Positions 11,538-24,257 of a stretch of 64,000 nt of DNA are shown piece after piece. Below the pieces are notes generated by a model. The model was given only the letters and a program-made list of their open reading frames with translations. It made no database searches and was not told the origin of the DNA. Origin of the DNA: Vermamoeba vermiformis. Its lineage: Eukaryota; Tubulinea; Echinamoebida. Position numbers and translations under genes: made by a program. The stretch covers positions 62,001 to 126,000 of the forward strand of contig JBEWZL010000221.1 in assembly GCA_045837725.1 (NCBI GenBank), in the 5' to 3' direction. Every line of letters begins with the position of its first letter. Within the stretch, counting starts at the first letter, position 1.

Positions 11538-12892
11538 CTAATTAACAGCATTTGTTATTTTAAATTTAAATTTGTTCTCAGTCCATTCTTTTCCTCCAGG
11601 CAGCATCGCGTGCTCACAAAACGTTAAATTATCTTCCTCGTCTATTAACAATATCGTTTGGGCTCGAGTACCAAACCTATTTGAAGATCTCGTAAGTTGA
11701 ACTGACTTGTTACATGGGAAAAAACGAGTATGCAGGTAAATTTTTAATTCCAAATATGGAAATATTAGCTCATTTTGCTTACACTGAATGCAACATCGGG
11801 AATGGCTCGATGAAAATCGGCTGCATATGTTTTTCAATTTCAAAACCGACACCTAAACAACGACCATAAGAATCGAGTCGTAATACCAACGTTATATAAG
11901 ACCCAACAACGTACCAGTATCAGGCACCATATCATCGCGAGGGACGTTTCTTCTGTCATTCAAAATCGTGTACAGATCTTTAATCAATTTGTCTTCATCA
12001 CCGTTATAGCTCTTAAGATCGATTTCGGATAACAGTTGTTTGCCCAATACGACTTTTTGCCACGGTGTCTCGAGAATACGGTTTGATAATCCATAAAACT
12101 GAAGAAAAAAATTAAATTAGATCAACCTTGGATCGTCAACAACCAAATTGTCTTTGCAAATATGTTGTGCTCGATATGCGAACATTATCCTTATTAATAA
12201 GTTATTATAATTATAATTTGCTTACTTTGCCCTTCTCTAAAAGTACTGGCTTATCACCTTCGTCTTTGTTTCCAAAATACCAAAGTTCGTCAACTGTGCC
12301 TAAAATTACGTTGAATCCGTCGTAATCATGCTTTTCTGCGTGTAATTTATGGATAAATTCGCGAGCTGAAACTGTGCTCCTATAATGAACATCAAATCAG
12401 CTTTTTGATTCACGAAATTTCAAATTGAACAGATCCACCTCTTTCATGAAGAGATCAATCGGTATAATATTGATTCCCATTTTATATAAGCATTTTTTGA
12501 GTATTATTCTACTTACTTGAGATAATCTAATAAAATTTGGCCACGACTCTTAGCATCTGTTCGTAGTTGGTCGAATGCAACGCGATAATTTGTGACCATA
12601 GCTATTCTGCCCGTCTTAGTTACGCCAAACCAAGTGCCTTGACGTGCAAGATCTCGACCTACATTAAAATTTATAAATTAACTTATTATTTTCAAATAAT
12701 TTCTCTAGAGCTAGTTATGCCTAGAATGTATCGGTACTATTTCATAAAATTATTACCTCCTAAGATCAAAAATCCTGAGTCTTCCCAAAATTTAGCAGCT
12801 TCTGTTGGACGATCTAGAAGCTCGTCTCTATTTGCAAGCACTATCAGCTTGTATCCTTGCGTCGCTCCTACACTTAAAAATATTACACACAT
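11538..12892 (-). CDS. TANGO2-like NRDE-domain protein
   Basis: Member of the TANGO2 family, proteins with an N-terminal NRDE motif linked in other eukaryotes to Golgi/mitochondrial homeostasis and heme or lipid handling. The start at 12890-12892 gives MCVIFLSVGATQGYKLIVLA followed at once by the signature NRDELLDRPT. Later exons include RDLARQGTWFGVTKTGRIAM, STVSAREFIHKLHAEKHDYD, FNVILGTVDELWYFGN and a C-terminal GTRAQTILLIDEEDNLTFCE, as in TANGO2. At least five exons with short introns. The last intron contains a perfect TTCC-AAATAT-GGAA palindrome (11748-11761). The conserved N-terminal Cys follows Met, as in the family. Confidence 0.88.
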
Positions 12893-12996
12893 ATTCTGTC
12901 GTACTTGTGCTTCTAATATCGTTTGAAAGAAAAATAACTGGTCTTTGATACAACAGAGAAAAGGTAGCCAAAAATTCCTGAGGTAAATTTCGTTAT

Positions 12997-14955
12997 TTAT
13001 ATACAAGATAAAGTGAAGAATGTTCTAGGGATGGGATTAGAGCTGCTCATAGCACCAATCGTGATTGAATTAGTTTGCAAAGCTCGTTTGTTATGTCTTG
13101 TCGAGGATCCCATTTTGACCATTATTTGAGCTGTTTCACCAATAGAAAGGACTCGTGTTTGCGTCGGAGATACAGCTTAATAAATATTAGCATTAATGTT
13201 CGAAATACCAAACTATTTGGTACTTACTAGCATGTTCTGAACCAGATGCGACGTACACATTAAACGCGGTTGGTTGGAGCTCGATATTTGTTAAATTCAG
13301 ATAGAATGTGTTAGACTAGAACACCATTAGTGCTTATTCCTAGAAACTAAGCATATAAGGATGGCTACATACCACTGAGCAGTTAGGACGTTGTGGATTT
13401 ACTTCATTGAGGGTGAATCCAGCATCGATCGTAGAAACAACCTAAGGAACGGTTAGTATTGCCTTTAATAATTACACATCGCCTGGTATTCACTGACAAC
13501 TTACATTTGACAAGATAGAACCAGCTTGATAAATAACGTTCGCGGCGTCGTTGTCTTGTTTCAGATGCGCCAAAAAGAACGAATTTGTCAAGCAATGCGT
13601 CAATTCCATTTGAACATCACGGTCAATCCATCCCGTCAGCGATCGACAGAGGAAATCAGGCAGTTCGATGGATTCGTCCCTGTTTGCCAAAAGTCTTGTT
13701 AGACAACAAGGTAAAGCTTTAAAATTTCGAAAATAACCGCATTACATGAATCCACAATGCCATCCACCTTGAATAACATTCAACAACTTCGGAGGCGAGT
13801 TGAGTAAGCTGTAGATCCGTACGTTTTCGCTAGGCGATGAAAGGAAGTCATCAGTTCCGCCAATAATAAGAGCAGGACCTAACATGATGTCAGATGTGTG
13901 TACCAATCGGCACCTACTGTCTACTTACAATTGACACCACCCATTAACTTAGCATCAAGCGCCATACCAGCGATCGGGGCAACAGCTTTTACACGCAGAT
14001 CCGGTTGTGGCCACGCAACTGAATAAAGTGACCTACGCGTAATGGTATTATATACGTGGTCCTAGTCACGGTCATTATAGTCTCTAAAGAGCTTACATGA
14101 ATCCGCCTTCAGAATGGCCAGTAACACCCATGTTAGCAACGTCTACCTAAAAATCGAAAATACGCAAATTAATGAATGCTGATTCGAATCTGTACTAATT
14201 AGGCATTGCATAGTGCGTAATAAATACCTTGCCATTTAGCCACGATGTTGTATCGGCATTAGCTGCTTCAAGGTAATCCAAGCACAATCGCATGTCCGTT
14301 GCGTAACGGTCCAAATAATATTGTATTCCAGGAGTATAATCGCTATTTGGGCCAATAACCTATAAATCGTTCATACATTAACCACTATTAAATGGAAAAT
14401 ACTCGCATTGAGATCGTACGATGAAGCCCCAAGACGATAGATGTTCAAAGTAGGAAGTGTACTCAAAGAGAGGTTGTAACAAGCCGTGGGCGAATGAAAC
14501 CTGCGCCAATAGCGAGCTTAACATGAATGCACGAGGAAATATATCAAAAGTAAGATAAATACCACAGGGAAAGGACCGCCAGAGATCATCGGTGCATCTT
14601 GGCCATCACTTGTTGCAGGATAATACAAATAAATATCAAAATTCCTAAAATAGACAATTAAGTGATAGGCATCGACAACCAAAGTATTTGCTATTATACG
14701 GAACTCCGCGGCAGATTTGAAAAATAAAAAAATATCTTCTTTCAAATAATTAAACACGAACCTATCTTTCATATCAATTGATAATCCACCCTTGTAGCCC
14801 GACTTATATGGTCCTGATAGCAAGGTTAATCGTGCAATACAGCTCGATCAGCTACCTTTGTGTCCATATCCAGCGCAGTCTATCGCAACCGCGCATTGCC
14901 ACGTGAGGACGATGGCCACAACGAGCAAGACAATATTTCTCGGTTCTGTGGTCAT
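12997..14955 (-). CDS. Secreted alpha/beta hydrolase (chlorophyllase / dienelactone-hydrolase type)
   Basis: Predicted secreted esterase or lipase. The start at 14955 opens a short leader (MTTEPRNIVLLVVAIVLTWQ, then CAVA). Next come NFDIYLYYPATSDGQDAPMI and GPFPVVSFAHGLLQPLFEYT, typical of the PAF-acetylhydrolase/chlorophyllase-like fold. The nucleophile elbow is GHSEGG (near 14120), an acid is likely in GGTDDFLSS (near 13860), and a His is likely in GGWHCGF (near 13760). The C-terminal 150 residues look like a separate beta-rich domain and end in SCI at 12997. About ten exons. Substrate cannot be told from the sequence. Confidence 0.8.
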
Positions 14956-15130
14956 GAGAGGACTAGGAGAAACAGTTTTTTCGAAGGTTCTGACGGCGCT
15001 AGAATTACTCCTTTGTGGAGATTTCAGTTATTGAAAATTAATTTTGAAAGCAATTCCGATTTATATAACAAATTAATACAGTATTTACAAGGTGAGATAT
15101 TTACATTTCCATAGGAGAATTGGCTGCACG

Positions 15131-15395
15131 TTAAATCATAAAAATTACTGTCAAGGATAATACTAAGCCGGTTATTAGCGACTGCACAAAGTGCTGCAAA
15201 TCTGAAGAGAATTTCGGGCCAATATTTACAATGCTATGAAAATAAGCAAGAATTAATAACTCCGTATTTTTTAAAAGTAGTGAGCTCGCACCAAAAGACT
15301 TACACATTAGATGTTTCATATTCGTCAGGCTCGTTGCTCCTAGTGGTTAAGTGCATGGCAACCAATAAAGCGATGAGAGCAACGTTGAGTTTCAT
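15131..15395 (-). CDS. 64-residue secreted or membrane-anchored small protein
   Basis: Two exons. The first (ATG at 15393-15395) gives a signal peptide, MKLNVALIALLVAMHLTTRS. It splices at a GTGTAAGT donor to a second exon encoding IVNIGPKFSSDLQHFVQS and a hydrophobic tail LITGLVLSLTVIFMI before TAA. A signal peptide plus a terminal hydrophobic segment suggests a GPI-anchored peptide or a short membrane protein. No family recognised. It lies just upstream of the hydrolase on the same strand. Confidence 0.6.
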
Positions 15396-15889
15396 CGTGA
15401 GAATAGTCCTGGTCGACGGGTACGCTTTGATCAAGCTCGATGTGTAGCTGCTTCCGTCTTGAAACAACGAATGGTAATAACTAACTGATTGAATTTTGTT
15501 GCGTTATGGTTGCGGTGTTCTTGTGTAACGAATGGAATGATTTTCTTTCGTTTTTATTCGTTTTCTGCGGTATTTGCTCGTTTCCGCACGCGCCGTCAAA
15601 TCACAATAAAATAGTCTTCCTGATTTGGACAGCTTGCTGCGGATTGGTCCATTGGTTTTACGGTAGGTCTACCGTCATGTAAATGCCTGCGCGTTACCTC
15701 AGAAACTCGTAACATCGAAAGTACTATCTACGGAGTTATTGTTACCATTTTGTGTGTTCAGCGAAAAAACGGTCATGTGGGTTTGTCGTCGTGTTTGAGT
15801 ACGTGCTTGATGTTTGTTCACCACAAATAAGTTGAGTGTAAATGAAAAGCAAATAACGGCTAGCCGATAATTAAGAACGCACGAGCAAG
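15396..15889. promoter_or_regulatory. Shared upstream region of two divergent genes
   Basis: About 490 bp separate the start codons of the small secreted protein (-) and the EGF/PSI receptor (+), so promoters for both must lie here. No conserved motif or extra gene was recognised. Confidence 0.5.
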
Positions 15890-18800
15890 ATGCGGATTGG
15901 ATCAGCTTTCCACCCAACAACAATTATAATTTTGATTTCTTTCTTTTCCATACATTCAGGTAAATAATTGCCCGAGAAGAGCAACAAAAATGTTGCTTTC
16001 CATTGGTGGAGGCCTGAAAATAGATCGCGTAGAAGAAATTAATTAAATATATTATCTTCTAGTCTCCGCATCATGTCCATATAATTGTACAAACAACGGT
16101 GCTTGTCAAGATGGTAATATTATTTAAATTGATTTATTAATATTTTTCTTACGCTTTTTCGTAAATCATAGGGACGTGTATTTGCAATTCAGGTTGGACT
16201 GGAAATTATTGTCAATATGGTAAGGCCTTATTACGAGCGAAATAGTGTATCAAGTGCTCAACAAACTGGATCTGAATATTCGCTTTATTGTAGGAATATA
16301 TCCTCTGCCCACTGGAACTCCTGTTAGCGTCAATACGACGGCGAATAGCACGTGGGCATACTTTCAAACCTCATTTCACGGTTCATCCGTCAGCGAACTG
16401 ATAGTATGTTGATTCGATCTCTTGAGAGCTCTTGCTTAGACTAGAATTAATAATATATTATTATAGGTCACTGTAACATCTAAATCGCAGTTACCCGATC
16501 AAGCTGGTCTTTTTGCCGCTTACAACTACGTGCCAAGTTACGTTCAATACGATTTTAGTGGTCACATCGCAAACACTTCAATACAACTCGTAGTCGAAAT
16601 TGCACGAACCGGAGATTGGTTCTTTGCAGTGCGCGGGGCCAATATGTCATTCACTATAACGGCAAATGTTCAAAGTACGTTGGTACCTGTAAAAAATTGG
16701 CTAAACTAACGCTCCAACCACAGCTCTTTGTCCGAACAATTGCAGCATGCATGGCATTTGCCAATCAAACGGACAATGTGATTGCATTGCAGATTGGGGC
16801 ATCTATAACGATTGCTCTCGGGGTAAGCTTAAAGATAATATGGGACTACGAGACACGTGTGCGGATCTGATCTCTCACTTGTAGAATCATCTGAATTGCA
16901 ACTGGGTGGATCTGTTAGCGATCAAACAGTGTATCATGCTTTCAACTATTACCAATTGGCAGTCAATTCTGACGCTGTGCTTACGATCCAACTAACGGCC
17001 AATCGCGGAAAGTTTGAAAGAGATGGTACGAGATCCATTTGGTTTCATCAGAAGTATTTATTTACGAAAATATTATAGGCACTTCGAGTTATTCGTTATT
17101 TGTGGCAATAAGCAATACACCAACTTTGAACTCGTATGATTATGTTAGCCGCACAGTTGGATCCGACACTCACGTGGTTAAGATTGAAAAGCCACCATCT
17201 GCTACTTTAGTAATTGGAGTATGGGGCCATGACATATATAACTACACTTTGACGGCCTATAATAACGTCACGTGCCCTAATCATTGTAACGGCAACGGTG
17301 TTTGTCTTCAGTCTGGAATTTGCAAGTGCAATGAATATTGGAGCCAAGAAGACTGTTCGTTATGTAAGTTGGATACTATTATTACTATCAAATAGGATAT
17401 TAATTATCGTATTAAATCAGATCGACGATCGATCAGTCCTGGATCTGCAGTTCAAGACAGTATCCTCAGCAAAGGCACAAAGTACTATTCAGTCGTCGTT
17501 ACGGACTATCCAAAGACCGTTGAATTCGATTTCAACGTCACTTCTAACGGTGTTAATCCGAACATTGCCATCGTTTATCAATACGACCAGTTGCCGCACC
17601 TTTTGCGTTATGCAAAGCGAGTTATATGCAACAGTAAGTAGTGATTATATTAATAGGTGCCTAGTACTAATATTATTTAGCTAATTGTTCGCTCGTGCTT
17701 GAAAACGCACCAATGGGCAATCACGTCATTGGGGTGATCAACCAGGGTTCGGGATCTGCACCACTGAACTACACATTAACAGCTGGTGTGAGCGGTATGT
17801 TTAATAGTTACTACTTGTCAGTCTTATTAACCCATGTAATACAGTCGATTGTCCTAATAACTGCTCGTCGAATGGCCAGTGCGTGCAGTCAGCTTGTCAG
17901 TGCAATAAATGGTATCAAACGGACGACTGCTCGTTATGTAAGTGAATGTCATATCAAATTGGTCGCATAAAAACTATAGTTTCTAATGGTTTGTATTAGA
18001 TATCGAAGGATTGGATTGGAGTGGCAGTCCTTCAGCCCCAAACACTGTCTCGCAAGGGCAATGGCGATTTTACGAGTTCAATGTCACCACGAGTACTTTC
18101 TTAGTATTCTATATTCAGCCTTCACAACGTCCTTCAGGCAGTAAGTTTACTCGACTAACTTGTGCTTTGTGGCTAATTTTTTGTGTCAGATCTCACCCTA
18201 CCGAATTATCGAGTCTTTGCGCAATTTGGCAGACTTCCTTCAGTAAATAACTACATCAAGTCCACGGCAACAGGACTTGACTATTACCAAGAGCTATTGA
18301 TTGAAGGCAGTGCGAACATCATCCCGGGCACGTGGTATTTTGGTGTCTATGGCCTCGGTCCTGCTATTAGCTACACTGTGTCTGCAAATTTTGAAAGTTA
18401 TTGTCCTCGTAACTGTTCTGGCCATGGTGTCTGCGGTGATAATTTCCAATGCATTTGTGACCCTCCATACTTCTCCGATGATTGCAGCAGTCGTAAGTTT
18501 CACTAACAAAAATTTCATCAGGGATATGTCTAATGATGTTTTATTATAGAGGATTTGCCTATTAGTACCGGTGTGTTCACAGCGGGCACAATTTCATTTG
18601 ACCGTTGGAATTACTATCACATAAGCATCCTCGGTGATGACGCGTTGGAAATCACTGTGGCTGAAACACGTGAAGATCATCAGTTAGGTCTCATATGGCT
18701 CTTTGCTAAGAAGAACGGAAGACCAACAATAGACGACAATGATTATAGAAATCAATCTGATACGTCGTTGCTCACGATTTGGATCCCGTCAACTTCAGCA

Positions 18801-19720
18801 CGAGGTAACTGGACTATTGGTATTACTGGCTCGCCTAGAAACCACGGAATTTACGTTGAAAGAGCTACTTACACGCTAATTGGTACGTTAATAGCATTTT
18901 TGAGGAAAATTTACTGATCTTGAACGAATCTAGCGCTGACCGGATGTGAGACCTACACGGCGTGCAGTTCTTGCGTAGCTGATCCAAACTGTGGCTGGTG
19001 CTGGAATGATTTGAACGATCCTGATGCGGGCTTGTGCACTGCAGGTGATCAGCACCATTCGTTCACTGAAAACTGCGTCGTGTACCAGTTTGACACGTGT
19101 GACGTTTCAGTACCACAAGCCGCAGCGACGTTTAGAGGCATTATTCTTGGTATAGCTGTCGGTCTCGGTGGATTATTACTATTGGGAGGCATTGCCTTAT
19201 TTATTTGGCGAAGACACAGGTGTGTTTTAGACCGGATCTTACGCGATCTCTGTTTACCTTTTTTTTTTTCCTTTACTAACGCTCTTTTGCTTTATAGATT
19301 AAGATTGAAGCAGAAGATGAGACCTACGCAACTGCTTCAAACTCATAGGCAATATCAAGATGGTGGCTTGTTGGTCGATCCGAAAGACACGGATCCGTTT
19401 TTACCTTCCGGCGGTCAACAGCAAACTACCGACGGCACCAATAACACTAATATCAATGCCGCGTATGACAGTTCAACGCGCAAATATAAAAAGAAGAAAG
19501 TTAAGCCAACGACGAGAATAGCTAAATATGGAACAATGCTGGATGCTGAGGGTACGTTTTTAACGTGATCTGTTTGTAAATTTAGCGATTATTAATATGA
19601 TATGTTATAGGATATTCATCCCTTAGTAATACCATTGGTGTTGATGTGCATACAGATGATGAAGACGAAGAATCAAGCAGCGAGGGCGAGCCGATTATTT
19701 CTTCAACACCAAAGAATTGA
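15890..19720 (+). CDS. EGF/PSI single-pass receptor or adhesion protein
   Basis: Cell-surface protein of unknown ligand. The start at 15890 gives a signal peptide, MRIGSAFHPTTIIILISFFS. EGF-like Cys modules (CPYNCTNNGACQDGTCICNS, then GWTGNYC; later CPNHCNGNGVCLQSGICKCN and CPRNCSGHGVCGDNFQCICD) alternate with beta-rich domains of about 130 residues that each precede an EGF module. A PSI module (CETYTACSSCVADPNCGWCW) lies before one membrane span (GIILGIAVGLGGLLLLGGIA, near 19135-19215). The cytoplasmic tail of about 120 residues is basic then acidic (KKKKVKPTTR, then DDEDEESSSEGEP) with no known domain. Introns 45-90 bp. The layout recalls amoebozoan adhesion or recognition proteins. Confidence 0.85.
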
Positions 19721-19892
19721 AGTCACTGTTGAATAGTAAAATTGAATTATAAATATAAGAGTACTTTGAGTACAAATAATTTTGGGGCTGCATTTGCTCG
19801 TTTCGAGATCTTTCTCAAATTTTCTTGCCTGATTTATTTTGTTCCAGCTCTTGATTTTATTTCAGAATCAGCGCTAAACTTACAACACGCAC

Positions 19893-21655
19893 ATGGAACA
19901 TAATATTATCGAGGAGCCTGCTCCCGTGGCTCCTCAGCCAAGTAAGTTAAATGGAACTCGCGATCTAAATCCCGCTTACTCATCGATCAATTTTAGAGTT
20001 ACTAACAGAAGACTCAATAATTCATTGCTATCCTATTTATGGCGGCGGAAATCCTCCTCCCGCTATTCACGGATATTTCAGAGCAGGTAAGTACATCCAA
20101 GAACTCGCCCCAAATAATCCTAAAAATACCCAAAAAATATACCCAGGCACTAATATCACTCAATGTGTTCAAGCATATCCTCATTTGATGTTATCTATTT
20201 GTAGGTCATTCAGTCGATTACATTCCTGAAATAGATGCGCTCTTTGTTTATGGTGGTTACTTAGAACCTCAAAAATTACATGTATTATACAACGTCAAGA
20301 GTACTATTACCCCTGATGCCAGTAAGGAGCCTTATTGGGAAGAAAGTAAGTCTTTTTCGCTTGACGGTTGAACTACATCCAATTCTTTAGACGCTTATTA
20401 ATTCATTACACCTAAATAGTGATCACTTGATCATGGTGCTAATTATAGATATATTTTTTAGTCAAACTGGATAAAATCAAAGGCCGCGCAGGTCACATTA
20501 GTTTTATTCGCGATGGAAAATTCAATATTTACGGCGGTTATAACGACGATGGGCTATTATTAGACTTCGCTCAAGTTGATTATAGTAAGTATTACTATTA
20601 ACTTAAGCATAGAAGCCTTATTAAGACATTTTACTTTACTCAGATACTTTCGAAACCAAGTCTATTCCTTATAAGGAAATGTTTTTGAACACTGAACGAA
20701 GATGGGCGTGCGGAATTAATATTGAAAACAAATTGTTCGTGCACGGTGGATGGAACTCACGCGGACCTCTGGATGACATGTTGATGCTCAACTTAGGTAG
20801 GCAGTTAACTGATGCGAATCATCGTATTATAATAGCTACAATAGTGATATTAGTGACTAAGTATTATTTTCATCGTGCTAGCTTTTTCTGAAAATTTGAA
20901 CGAGATCCAAATGCATACAAAATTTTTCAGACCTTTAATGATTTTAGTCGTAGTGTTAGGACTATGAAAAATGCGTTAGTATGCGTATCATTCGTGTTGT
21001 TAATTGTTTTTTTGCTTTGCAGATGAAATGAAGTGGGAGACACAAGTTCAACTGGGTGAAGTTCCGTCAGCTCGTCGTTGGCACAATTTGTCACAAATGC
21101 ACTCGCAGCAGCATAGATATCTATTATACGGCGGCTACGATGGAAATTATTACAAGTTATTATCAGACACTCACATATTAAATCTACGTAAGTGCTAAAA
21201 GTATCAGATCCAGTTCCGCTTTGTGACACGTACACTTACGATGAAATTTTATAGCGACTATGACTTGGGAGCAAGTAGATGTTAAGGGGAATGTTCCACC
21301 CCCGTCAACTAGACATCAAATTATGAATGTGAATGATAAACAAATGATTATGATTGGTGGCCAAGACGAGGCAAGACGAACCCACAAAGAGATCTACTTT
21401 TTAAATACAGGTAAAAATTTTGTTACAAAAGTACTATTAATACATTATACATATATTCTTTATTATATTTATACTAATGGTATCATTGTAGATGAAATGC
21501 GATGGACTCAATTGAAAAATACGAAGAGTTTATTTGACATCAAAAGACACGCGCACAGAGCGGTCAAAATAGATGAACATATCATTTTAATAGGCGGTGG
21601 TTATGTAGGAGGCTATGTCGAGCCGTTTTATTGGATTGATATGCGCATGTTGTAA
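19893..21655 (+). CDS. Kelch-repeat propeller protein
   Basis: Cytosolic protein predicted to fold as a kelch beta-propeller of about six blades. The start at 19893 reads MEHNIIEEPAPVAPQP. Blade motifs include IDALFVYGGYLEP, GKFNIYGGYNDDG, NKLFVHGGWNSRGPLDDML, HRYLLYGGYDGNYY, KQMIMIGGQDEA and HIILIGGGYVGGY, each with the double Gly and a following acidic or aromatic position typical of kelch. About eight exons, stop at 21653-21655. No BTB, F-box or other catalytic domain is visible, so it is probably an adaptor. A TTCC-TTATAA-GGAA palindrome (20665-20678) lies in coding sequence here. Confidence 0.85.
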
Positions 21656-21760
21656 ATTACTTTGTACATAAACGCGAATCCGAAAACAAAACTGAAAGAA
21701 AACAATTATTTATTTACAATTTAGTTTGATAAATACGTCGCTTTTGTATACAAAGCGTAC

Positions 21761-22164
21761 TTAGCTTTGGTGTTGGGAAAGGGTATCATCAAGCACTTGC
21801 TTTTCTTTTGCGAGCAAATCCATCGTGTCAATGATTGGTGGCTGATGACCTCTGCTAAATTTATGCGGAATTACTGTATAATAGTGGTTAGTTAATTCTA
21901 GGAGCTTATCTCTTGAGTGTCGGTGCTTCAAAGTTGTCTCGATCTCGGCTAAGATCTTCGCACCTTAAAAAAAAATCTGGTAAGTATTAATTGCGATAGT
22001 AAAATCTGACGTATATATGACATACCCTTCTCTAGTTGATCTGCTGATAAGTGCTCAATCGGCCACCCTTCGTCAGGAAATTCGCCTACCGAACGTCGTA
22101 AGCTTGCGTTTTAATTACAAACTGGGATGATTGCCTTACCAGGATAGGATTGTCGTGAATTCAT
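21761..22164 (-). CDS. Orphan PARP regulatory helical-domain fragment, about 95 residues
   Basis: Three exons: ATG at 22162-22164 (MNSRQSYPGEFPDEG), a middle exon with WPIEHLSADQLEKG, and a last exon with AKILAEIETTL, ELTNHYYTVIPHKF, PPIIDTMDLLAKEKQVLDDT and a stop at 21761. This order matches the second half of the helical regulatory domain of PARP1-type enzymes, where the segment PLGKLS is followed by an LSNxFYTLIPH motif, PPL and a final helix. The two splice junctions are in phase with canonical ends. The first helices of the domain and the whole ADP-ribosyltransferase domain are missing, and neither adjacent gene supplies them. In PARP1 this domain restrains catalysis and senses DNA-bound activation. 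Here it could be a stand-alone modulator or a remnant. Length and splicing favour a real small gene. Confidence 0.7.
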
Positions 22165-22599
22165 GGTTTGTGGTGTATTTAACAGGGGTTGTAAGGAGAA
22201 AAGAACTTTTTTAAGTCCAAAGGACAACCACTAAAATTTTTCATGAAATTTCATAAAAATCGGACCAAAATGATCGATCGTCTCACAAGTTACATTTAAT
22301 CCATTAGTAAATAGATCATTATATAATTAATTCTTCTTGTTGTGGCAATTGTCCTAGATTCGTAACACGGAATTTGTACCACAGTAAGTATCATTTTTGT
22401 CGTGACGGTTTAGAAAAATAATATGCGTCTAAGTAAGAAGTAATTTCGTGTAAGTAATGGTTCCAGCCGCACTGACTCCCAACCAAACACTAACAAAATT
22501 ATTTACTAAGGAAATTTCTTTCAAACATCTGTGTTGATCGCACAAACCACGCGTAAATACACGTTAAGTAGCAATTAAGATTAATAATCAGGAGATCAT
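22165..22599. other. Intergenic region between two minus-strand genes
   Basis: About 435 bp of AT-rich DNA. It should contain the promoter of the PARP-domain gene and the 3' end of the coiled-coil gene. I see no coding region and no structured RNA. Confidence 0.45.
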
Positions 22600-23114
22600 C
22601 TAGATTGTCGAAGGAGCGTCTGGCTTAGCTCTTGGGTTCAGATCTGAATTCAGAAGCCAGTTTGGTAGTCCCTAAAACAGCATCAGACAATCGAATATTT
22701 TATTATAAACCTCGGAATTTAACCGATTTTAATACCTGATGAGGCTCGTAAGTAGCTTTTAAGCGATCTATTTCGTCGTATAGGGCTTGATTCTCTTTTC
22801 TCATGTCTGTTAGCTCCTATTAAGGGTAAATTTAGTATTTATACATTTAATACTCATTTTATTTATTTAATTTACCGTAATTAATGAATAATAAATACCT
22901 GGGCAATGATCGCGTTGCGATCTGACAATGCACCGTTTTCGTTGGTCAAGACGCGGTTTTCCTCCTTCATAGAACCATTATTCTTCTTGAGAGCATTCAT
23001 TTCATCAGCAATACCGCTGAGATTATGTCGCACATTCCGCAGTAAAGCTTCGTTTTGAGATGTGGACGGATGTTCTTGCGGTACGTTGTTGTATTGGCTC
23101 GAATTTTTGTACAT
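22600..23114 (-). CDS. Small coiled-coil protein
   Basis: Three exons: MYKNSSQYNNVPQEHPSTSQ onward to SDRNAIIAQ, then ELTDMRKENQALYDEIDRLK, then GLPNWLLNSDLNPRAKPDAP and a TAG stop at 22600. Residues 25-105 show heptad spacing and alternating charge (MKEENRVLTNENGALSDRN), so a parallel coiled coil is likely. About 120 residues in all. No known domain. Function unknown; perhaps a scaffold or cytoskeletal adaptor. Confidence 0.65.
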
Positions 23115-23448
23115 CGTATAATCATCCGTAACAAATATGGTGTACTCTTCGTGAGAAAAGAAATAATCAATAATCAGGTATTGCAGTCTATTTTAAAAAG
23201 ATCTGATCTTGGCACGTGACAACGCATCTTTCTATTAAATTGCAACGAGAAGTGCTGTATGATGGTATATGAGCGTTAAGTGGTATGAAACTTTCCTTGT
23301 CCCAGCTGGCAAGCGCACTTCCCTTTTTAGATTTTGCGATACGCTCGAACTTCAAGAGTATTGCCCCAAAAACCCAAAAAACCGATCCTTTTAAGACATT
23401 TTCGTCGTTTCGAACATTTTATTATCAAGTACATATTTGACGTCACAA
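23115..23448. promoter_or_regulatory. Divergent promoter region
   Basis: About 330 bp between the coiled-coil gene (-) and the Cys-rich surface protein gene (+). Both start codons face outward, so their promoters share this space. No recognisable motif. Confidence 0.45.
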
Positions 23449-23859
23449 ATGAAGACCGTTTTAGTATTTTTTGTTTGCCTAGCAGTTGCGAGCTTGGTAG
23501 ATGCGCAAACTTGCTCAGCAACTGACTTGAACAACTGCGTCCAAGCACATTATAATTGTCCTATGAATACTCAAGAGCAGACGTGCCAATGTTACATCAA
23601 TTTCTACGCTTGTTTGGCACCGGTTGGATGTTTGACCAAATCCAACACCGACTACGAGCGACAGACCTGCATCAATAAATTTTGCGATACCGAGACAGTA
23701 TGTAATCCAGATTTATCGCAAAATGGCCAAGTAATGCCAGCCAGTCCAATGAGTCCGATGCCTGCTCCAACAACTCCGTCCGCTGTTCCTTCAACTGCTT
23801 TCATGACGACCGTTAGCTTTCTGTTGTTATTAATTACAATGACTGTACTGCTACACTAA
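23449..23859 (+). CDS. Secreted Cys-rich protein, probably GPI-anchored
   Basis: Intronless. The start at 23449 gives a clean signal peptide, MKTVLVFFVCLAVASLVDAQ; an in-frame Met at 23437 would only add three residues. The mature part has a Cys pattern (CSATDLNNCVQAHYNC, CQCYINFYACLAPVGC) giving about twelve cysteines in 60 residues, then a Pro/Ser-rich stalk (MPASPMSPMPAPTTPSAVPS) and a C-terminal hydrophobic segment, SFLLLLITMTVLLH, as in GPI-anchored proteins. No family recognised; a small surface protein is likely. Confidence 0.75.
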   Translation: MKTVLVFFVCLAVASLVDAQTCSATDLNNCVQAHYNCPMNTQEQTCQCYINFYACLAPVGCLTKSNTDYERQTCINKFCDTETVCNPDLSQNGQVMPASPMSPMPAPTTPSAVPSTAFMTTVSFLLLLITMTVLLH

Positions 23860-24257
23860 CATACGTACCAATATTTACGTGTAAATAAAAACAATTTCTT
23901 GTAGATCTGTATTTGGATCTAATTTCCAAGATCGTACTGCACTACGGACCTACAGGAAATCCAGATAATACCTAGTATATTAACTAGGCGGATAGCGTCT
24001 CCGCAGCCTTTTCACCGTTCCCAATCGTTCGTTCGAAAGCTACAGTTCCTGCATCTAATTCCAAACTTCGGTCTGTCTTCACATGAGATAATGGGCTTGG
24101 TATTACTGTCGTATTCACTTATTTATCCATAATAGGAAGGACTATTCGAAGAAATGAGCTTCGGGAAGTCGATGTAACAGCTCTTATTATAATAAAACTA
24201 ACCGAGTTTTTTTTGAGCTTGCAATTACATTAACTATTTAAGCGTTAATATAATATA
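23860..24257. other. Intergenic region, convergent 3' ends
   Basis: About 400 bp between the Cys-rich gene and the 3' end of the GTPase gene. It may contain the last coding exon of the GTPase, because a GTAAGT donor lies at the end of its open frame. No other feature seen. Confidence 0.4.

Noticed and set aside
21761-23114. PARP-like exons and the coiled-coil gene as one gene
   Set aside because: The coiled-coil gene has its own TAG at 22600 and the PARP-like exons their own ATG at 22164, with 435 bp between.
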